This document shows, in pieces, positions 4,987 to 7,827 of a stretch of DNA of 7,827 bases (the stretch's first letter is position 1; each line of letters begins with the position of its first letter). The notes under the pieces were generated by a model. That model worked only from the letters and a program-made list of their open reading frames with translations, was not told the origin of the DNA and made no database searches. Position numbers and translations under genes: made by a program. Source of the stretch: CAZCSJ01 sp964501445 (GTDB lineage Bacteria; Patescibacteriota; Minisyncoccia; Sungbacterales; HO2-52-23); assembly GCA_964501445.1 (NCBI GenBank), contig CAZCSJ010000022.1, forward strand, positions 1 to 7,827, read 5' to 3'.

Positions 4987-5000
4987 ATTTCTAACGGGAT
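4987..5000. repeat. 14-bp inverted repeat, upstream arm in the GAPDH leader
   Basis: ATTTCTAACGGGAT (plus strand) pairs perfectly with 4897-4910. The match ends sharply at both sides. It lies in the 194-nt spacer between glutamate dehydrogenase and GAPDH, downstream of the TATAAT-like box, so it would be in the GAPDH leader RNA if that promoter is used. Confidence 0.5.
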
Positions 5001-5031
5001 TCATACTATCGCGATGCCAATATACGAATGC

Positions 5032-5047
5032 TCCGCCGGCCGGCGGA
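5032..5047. repeat. 16-bp perfect GC palindrome
   Basis: TCCGCCGGCCGGCGGA reads the same on both strands. It stands out in an otherwise mixed, AT-leaning spacer and starts 3 nt downstream (minus strand) of the TATAAT-like box at 5051-5056, where an operator could sit. A dispersed palindromic repeat is equally possible. Confidence 0.45.
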
Positions 5048-5050
5048 CCA

Positions 5051-5056
5051 ATTATA
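5051..5056 (-). promoter_or_regulatory. Candidate -10 box for the GAPDH-transketolase unit
   Basis: The minus strand has a perfect TATAAT in the 194-nt spacer before GAPDH, about 150 nt from its start codon. No good -35 hexamer lies 16-18 nt upstream, so the call rests on the hexamer and its position in the only large spacer of the metabolic block. Confidence 0.28.
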
Positions 5057-5092
5057 CTAATACTACAGTGCACATAGGCACGCACACCACCA

Positions 5093-6256
5093 TTATACTC
5101 TACCCCGCATCCGCACTTCAACCTTCTTTTGGGCAATTGCAAGAGCAACCGCGCGAGGCGGCTTGCCCGTCTTCATGCTCTCACGCAACACTCGTTCGGT
5201 CGCGGCCTTCACTTTTCGCTCCACGAGCTCAAACATCCGCTTGGGGTTATACCCGCGATATTCGGCATACGAGGAAATCACACCCCCCGCGTTTGCCACA
5301 AAATCAGGAACCACAAGCACTCCCTTTTTATGAAATTCCTCCTCTATTGATTCGCGCATGGGGATATTTCCCGCCTCCACAATCATTTTCGCCCGTACAC
5401 TCCCTTTATTTTTCCCATGAATCACATCGGTTACGGATGCGGGAATGAGAATATCAACTGGAATCTTCCAAAAATCATCGGCGGGGATGTGGGCCTGTTT
5501 TGGATAATCCTTCATACATCCATCCTCTTTGATGATCCGAAACACACATTTTGAATCCAACCCGTCTTCTTCGTAGATTGCGGCGGTACGGTCTGCGAGC
5601 GCTACGACCTTTGCGCCCATTTCGGTCAAATATCTATACGCAAACGTCCCCACATTTCCGAACCCGTGAATCGCAACTATTCGCCCACGGACGGCGCCCA
5701 ATGCCATGTCTGCCGCAATCTCCGTGGCTTTCGCAACGCCAAATCCCGTACTTCCGAATTCGTGCGGGATGCCGCAATGTTCTCCGGGTTTCCCAAAGAT
5801 ACTCATGCAGAGATTTGCGGGCTTTCCGGTTGCCGAACGCCAATTCCCCGTTGCCTCCACAAACCACTGCATTTCGCGCTCGCCGGTGTTGATATCGGGT
5901 CCGGCAATATATTTCTTCGGTGTAAAAATCTTTATCGCGCGGGCAAAACTCTGAATGAATTGTTTTTTTATCGTATCGTCCCCGGCCACACCCTCCTTTG
6001 CCATGGCTTTGGACGGGTATACAATCCCCGCTTTGGCGCCGCCAAAGGGAATGTCGGCAAGGGCGTTTTTCCAGGTCATCGTGCGCGCAAGTCGCCACAC
6101 CTCTTCTACGGTTATATTCGCGGTCATCCGTATGCCGCCCTTGCCGGGACCGAGCGCCGTGTTATCAATTACCAAAAATCCCCGCATGCCGATTGCGGGG
6201 TCATACACCTCAATCACATATTCCGGTCCGAACGCATCGCGTACAATTTCATTCAT
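5093..6256 (-). CDS. gdhA: Glutamate dehydrogenase (Glu/Leu/Phe/Val dehydrogenase family)
   Basis: 387 residues, slightly short for a hexameric GDH (usually about 410-450). It interconverts glutamate and 2-oxoglutarate plus ammonium with NAD(P). Substrate residues match the family: Lys39 in GPGKGGIRM (side-chain carboxylate), Lys63 in TWKNAL, catalytic Lys75 in FGGAKAG, Asp121 in PDINTGEREM, and Ser329 in NAGGVISSY at the position that favours glutamate. The dinucleotide loop is GFGNVG (198-203), followed by VVALADRTAAIY. Two small departures are GGAKAG instead of GG(G/A)KGG and EAGNIP (294-299) instead of the common ANGP-type motif. The start lies 5 nt after the malic enzyme stop, so translation is probably coupled; there is no Shine-Dalgarno. 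Leucine or other amino-acid dehydrogenase activity is less likely given Lys39 and Ser329. Cofactor preference cannot be settled from sequence alone. Confidence 0.92.
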   Translation of the reverse strand: MNEIVRDAFGPEYVIEVYDPAIGMRGFLVIDNTALGPGKGGIRMTANITVEEVWRLARTMTWKNALADIPFGGAKAGIVYPSKAMAKEGVAGDDTIKKQFIQSFARAIKIFTPKKYIAGPDINTGEREMQWFVEATGNWRSATGKPANLCMSIFGKPGEHCGIPHEFGSTGFGVAKATEIAADMALGAVRGRIVAIHGFGNVGTFAYRYLTEMGAKVVALADRTAAIYEEDGLDSKCVFRIIKEDGCMKDYPKQAHIPADDFWKIPVDILIPASVTDVIHGKNKGSVRAKMIVEAGNIPMRESIEEEFHKKGVLVVPDFVANAGGVISSYAEYRGYNPKRMFELVERKVKAATERVLRESMKTGKPPRAVALAIAQKKVEVRMRGRV

Positions 6257-6261
6257 AACAA

Positions 6262-7398
6262 TTATTGTATCGCAGCAGTAACCGCCTTTACCAGATGCCG
6301 GTCAAAAATGGAGGGAATGATCCGCTCGGATGATGGATTTTTCACAAGACCTGCAATCGCATGAGCCGCACGGATCTTCATCTGGTCGGTAATGCGACGA
6401 ACACTATGGTCAAGTGCCCCGCGAAATACCCCAGGGAACGCAAGGGCATTGTTGATTTGATTGGGAAAATCGCTCCTGCCTGTGGCAACAATCACCGCAC
6501 CTCCCGCGCGCGCCTCCTCGGGCATAATTTCTGGTACGGGGTTTGCCATGGCAAACACAATGGGGCGAGATGCCATCAAACGGATATGATCGGCAGTAAG
6601 GAGATTGGCACGCGAAACGCCGATGAAGACATCCGCGCCCTGGAGCGCCTCGGAGATTCCCCCGCGAATTCGGCGAGGATTGGTACGGCGCGCGAGTTCT
6701 CTTTTATACGGCTCAAGCCCGCGCCTACGGGAGGAAATAATTCCTTGGCTATCAAGAATGATGATCTGGCGAACCTCGGCATTGCGAAGAATATATGCCA
6801 CCGCAGTTCCCGCAGGTCCTGCACCGTTCACGACCACACGGAGCGAACGGAGTGATTTTCTCACCACGCGCGCGGCATTCTCAATGGCCGCCAAAACCAC
6901 AATCGCGGTGCCGTGCTGGTCGTCATGCATCACGGGAATTGAGAGTTCTTTTATTAGCCGCTTTTCAATCTCAAAACAGCGCGGTGCAGAAATATCTTCA
7001 AGGTTGATGCCGCCAAAAGTTGGCGCAATCGCTTTGACTGCCGCAATAATTTCCTCCGTATCCTGAGTCGCGAGCACAATTGGAAACGCGTCAATACCCG
7101 CAAATTTTTTGAAAAGCAGAGCTTTCCCTTCCATCACCGGCAACGCCGCGTCAGGCCCGATATTCCCCAGCCCCAAAACCGCCGAACCGTCGGATACCAC
7201 CGCAACGCTATTCCCTTTGAATGTGGTATCGCGCGCAGAAATGCGTCCTGCCGCGATCGCCGCGCTCACCGCACCCACCCCGGGCGTATACACAAGCGAA
7301 AGTTCCGCCCGGGTCTTGAGCGGAACTTTACTTGCAATAGTGAGTTTTCCGCGCATACGCGCATGAAGCGCAATGGCGCGGCGAGCAGGATCAGACAT
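6262..7398 (-). CDS. Malic enzyme, short bacterial/archaeal type
   Basis: 378 residues, a single-module malic enzyme lacking the C-terminal phosphotransacetylase-like domain of MaeB. It decarboxylates malate oxidatively to pyruvate and CO2 with NAD(P). The N-terminal domain has VYTPGVG (36-42) with catalytic Tyr37, then VSDGSAVLGLGNIGP and GKALLFKKFAGID (91-103), whose Lys92 is the general base. Metal ligands are expected at Glu134-Asp135 (LEDI) and Asp159/Asp160 (HDDQHGT, 158-164). The NAD-binding loop GAGPAG is at 192-197, followed by ILDSQG. ANPVPEI (285-291) and FPNQINNALAFPGVFRG (311-327) are strong family signatures. The gene sits 21 nt after glutaredoxin and 5 nt before glutamate dehydrogenase. 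The pair could move carbon and reducing power between malate, pyruvate and 2-oxoglutarate. NAD versus NADP use is undecided. No good Shine-Dalgarno precedes the ATG. Confidence 0.95.
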   Translation of the reverse strand: MSDPARRAIALHARMRGKLTIASKVPLKTRAELSLVYTPGVGAVSAAIAAGRISARDTTFKGNSVAVVSDGSAVLGLGNIGPDAALPVMEGKALLFKKFAGIDAFPIVLATQDTEEIIAAVKAIAPTFGGINLEDISAPRCFEIEKRLIKELSIPVMHDDQHGTAIVVLAAIENAARVVRKSLRSLRVVVNGAGPAGTAVAYILRNAEVRQIIILDSQGIISSRRRGLEPYKRELARRTNPRRIRGGISEALQGADVFIGVSRANLLTADHIRLMASRPIVFAMANPVPEIMPEEARAGGAVIVATGRSDFPNQINNALAFPGVFRGALDHSVRRITDQMKIRAAHAIAGLVKNPSSERIIPSIFDRHLVKAVTAAIQ

Positions 7399-7418
7399 TC
7401 AACTGAAGAATCTCACAT

Positions 7419-7424
7419 ATTATA
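7419..7424 (-). promoter_or_regulatory. Candidate -10 box overlapping the glutaredoxin stop
   Basis: The minus strand reads TATAAT across the end of the glutaredoxin gene (its TAA stop is inside the hexamer), 20 nt before the malic enzyme ATG. The spacing would suit an internal promoter with a very short leader. The region 17 nt upstream does not resemble a -35 box, so it may be a chance match. Confidence 0.22.
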
Positions 7425-7653
7425 GTTTCAGCGCGGTCTGGAGTTCCGATTCATCAAATCCGACAACGATCTTTCCATCCACATCAATCACCGGAACACC
7501 CAATTGCCCGGATTTTTCCACCATCTCGTTTCGCGCGGCAACATCACGCGCAACATCTTTCTCTTCGTACACGACATTATGTGCGCCAAAAAACTCTTTT
7601 GCCCTTTTGCAATACACGCACGTAGGGGTGGTATATATGGTAACGTGCGCCAT
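7420..7653 (-). CDS. Glutaredoxin-family thiol-disulfide protein (CVYC active site)
   Basis: 77 residues, a complete minimal thioredoxin fold. VTIYTTPTCVYCKRAKEFF carries the redox motif Cys12-Val-Tyr-Cys15 after the first strand. The cis-proline loop is GVPVIDV (52-58), and the end has the GFDESEL glutathione/partner-binding region (64-70). It reduces disulfides or mixed disulfides in the cytoplasm. The sequence is closest in style to the NrdH/YruB-like small glutaredoxins, so the reductant could be glutathione-independent. The gene starts 13 nt after the DsbA-like gene. AAGGAG, 9 nt before the ATG, is the strongest Shine-Dalgarno in the window and overlaps the upstream TAA stop, which suggests coupled translation. 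Having an oxidative-folding-type neighbour suggests a shared thiol-redox role, though the DsbA-like partner is only partly visible. Confidence 0.93.
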   Translation of the reverse strand: MAHVTIYTTPTCVYCKRAKEFFGAHNVVYEEKDVARDVAARNEMVEKSGQLGVPVIDVDGKIVVGFDESELQTALKL

Positions 7654-7662
7654 AAAGAGAAA

Positions 7663-7668
7663 CTCCTT
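7663..7668 (-). promoter_or_regulatory. Strong ribosome-binding site of glutaredoxin
   Basis: The minus strand reads AAGGAG, 9 nt before the glutaredoxin ATG at 7653. Its first two bases belong to the TAA stop of the upstream gene, so ribosomes ending there are placed for re-initiation. It is notable because nearly all other starts in the window lack such a site. Confidence 0.75.
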
Positions 7669-7827
7669 ACTGATTCAACGCCGCATCAATTGCGGTTTGA
7701 AATTCCGCAAAAGGCACTGCGCCGGTAATGAGGGTGTTGCCGATAAACACCGCGGGTGTTCCCTGCACCCCTGCCGCGCGGCCGTCGGCAGTATCTTTCT
7801 CTATCTCATCCCTGTACTTCTCGGAAT
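7667..7827 (-). CDS. DsbA-like thioredoxin-fold oxidoreductase (C-terminal 52 residues only)
   Basis: The gene enters from the right edge; only its last 52 codons and TAA stop are present. The visible part begins SEKYRDEIEKDTADGRAAGV, then GTPAVFIGN, which is the cis-proline loop and following strand typical of DsbA/DsbG-type thioredoxin folds. GAVPFAEFQTAIDAAL then forms the closing helix. In family members a CxxC redox motif lies much further upstream, outside the window, so catalytic competence and any signal peptide or membrane anchor cannot be judged. Known relatives act on disulfides of exported proteins; some are fused to other domains. The glutaredoxin gene follows 13 nt downstream with its Shine-Dalgarno overlapping this stop, so the two are almost surely co-transcribed. 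Confidence 0.85.
   Translation of the reverse strand, partial: SEKYRDEIEKDTADGRAAGVQGTPAVFIGNTLITGAVPFAEFQTAIDAALNQ

Noticed and set aside
5666..6364. Plus-strand 232-aa ORF
   Set aside because: It is antisense to glutamate dehydrogenase and the malic enzyme end, both of which have strong motifs; no domain is visible in it.

Overview
The window reads as a stretch of a small, streamlined bacterial genome, most likely from the Candidate Phyla Radiation (Patescibacteria, Parcubacteria-like). This is inferred from gene content and style, not from a marker gene. The clues are a transketolase split into two genes; a short, shell-like central metabolism (GAPDH, transketolase, RpiB, a short malic enzyme, a short glutamate dehydrogenase); a secreted protein whose mature part starts FTEPSQSPP and carries GNVGIG motifs; a small lone GIY-YIG nuclease; and many short palindromes between genes. 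Stop codons are TAA, TAG and one TGA, so the standard bacterial code fits. Every recognised gene is on the minus strand, so transcription runs from the right end to the left end.

Right end, in transcription order: the C-terminal 52 residues of a DsbA-like thioredoxin-fold protein (cut by the window edge), a 77-aa glutaredoxin, malic enzyme and glutamate dehydrogenase. Gaps are 13, 21 and 5 nt, so these probably form one transcription unit joining thiol redox to the malate/pyruvate and glutamate/2-oxoglutarate nodes. A 194-nt spacer (4899-5092) follows. It holds a TATAAT-like box, a 16-bp perfect GC palindrome and a 14-bp inverted repeat ending in the next start codon.

Middle: GAPDH, transketolase N-terminal subunit, a GIY-YIG nuclease, transketolase C-terminal subunit and an RpiB-family sugar-phosphate isomerase. 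Together the metabolic genes cover the non-oxidative pentose-phosphate / lower-glycolysis junction: ribose-5-P and ribulose-5-P interconversion, two-carbon transfers yielding glyceraldehyde-3-P, and its oxidation. The GIY-YIG gene sits between the two transketolase halves, bracketed by two nested inverted-repeat pairs (15 bp inner, 14 bp outer). This looks like a small inserted cassette and is the most interesting item here.

Left end: a 133-nt spacer with a hairpin, a REP-like palindrome and one perfect DnaA-box match, then two envelope genes 13 nt apart. One is a 124-aa single-pass membrane protein with repeated Glu/Lys helix plus polyproline units. The other is a secreted surface protein with a signal peptide and GNVGIG motifs that runs off the left edge.

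Regulation is sparse. Only glutaredoxin has a strong Shine-Dalgarno sequence; most starts have none. Two hairpins share the same architecture (10-bp core stem, 3-nt TAA loop, TGTACC/GGTACA outer arms) but differ by compensatory changes inside the stem. One holds the GAPDH stop codon in its loop; the other lies just after the rpiB stop. There are no rRNA or tRNA genes, CRISPR arrays or recognisable transposases. No region over 300 nt is gene-free.
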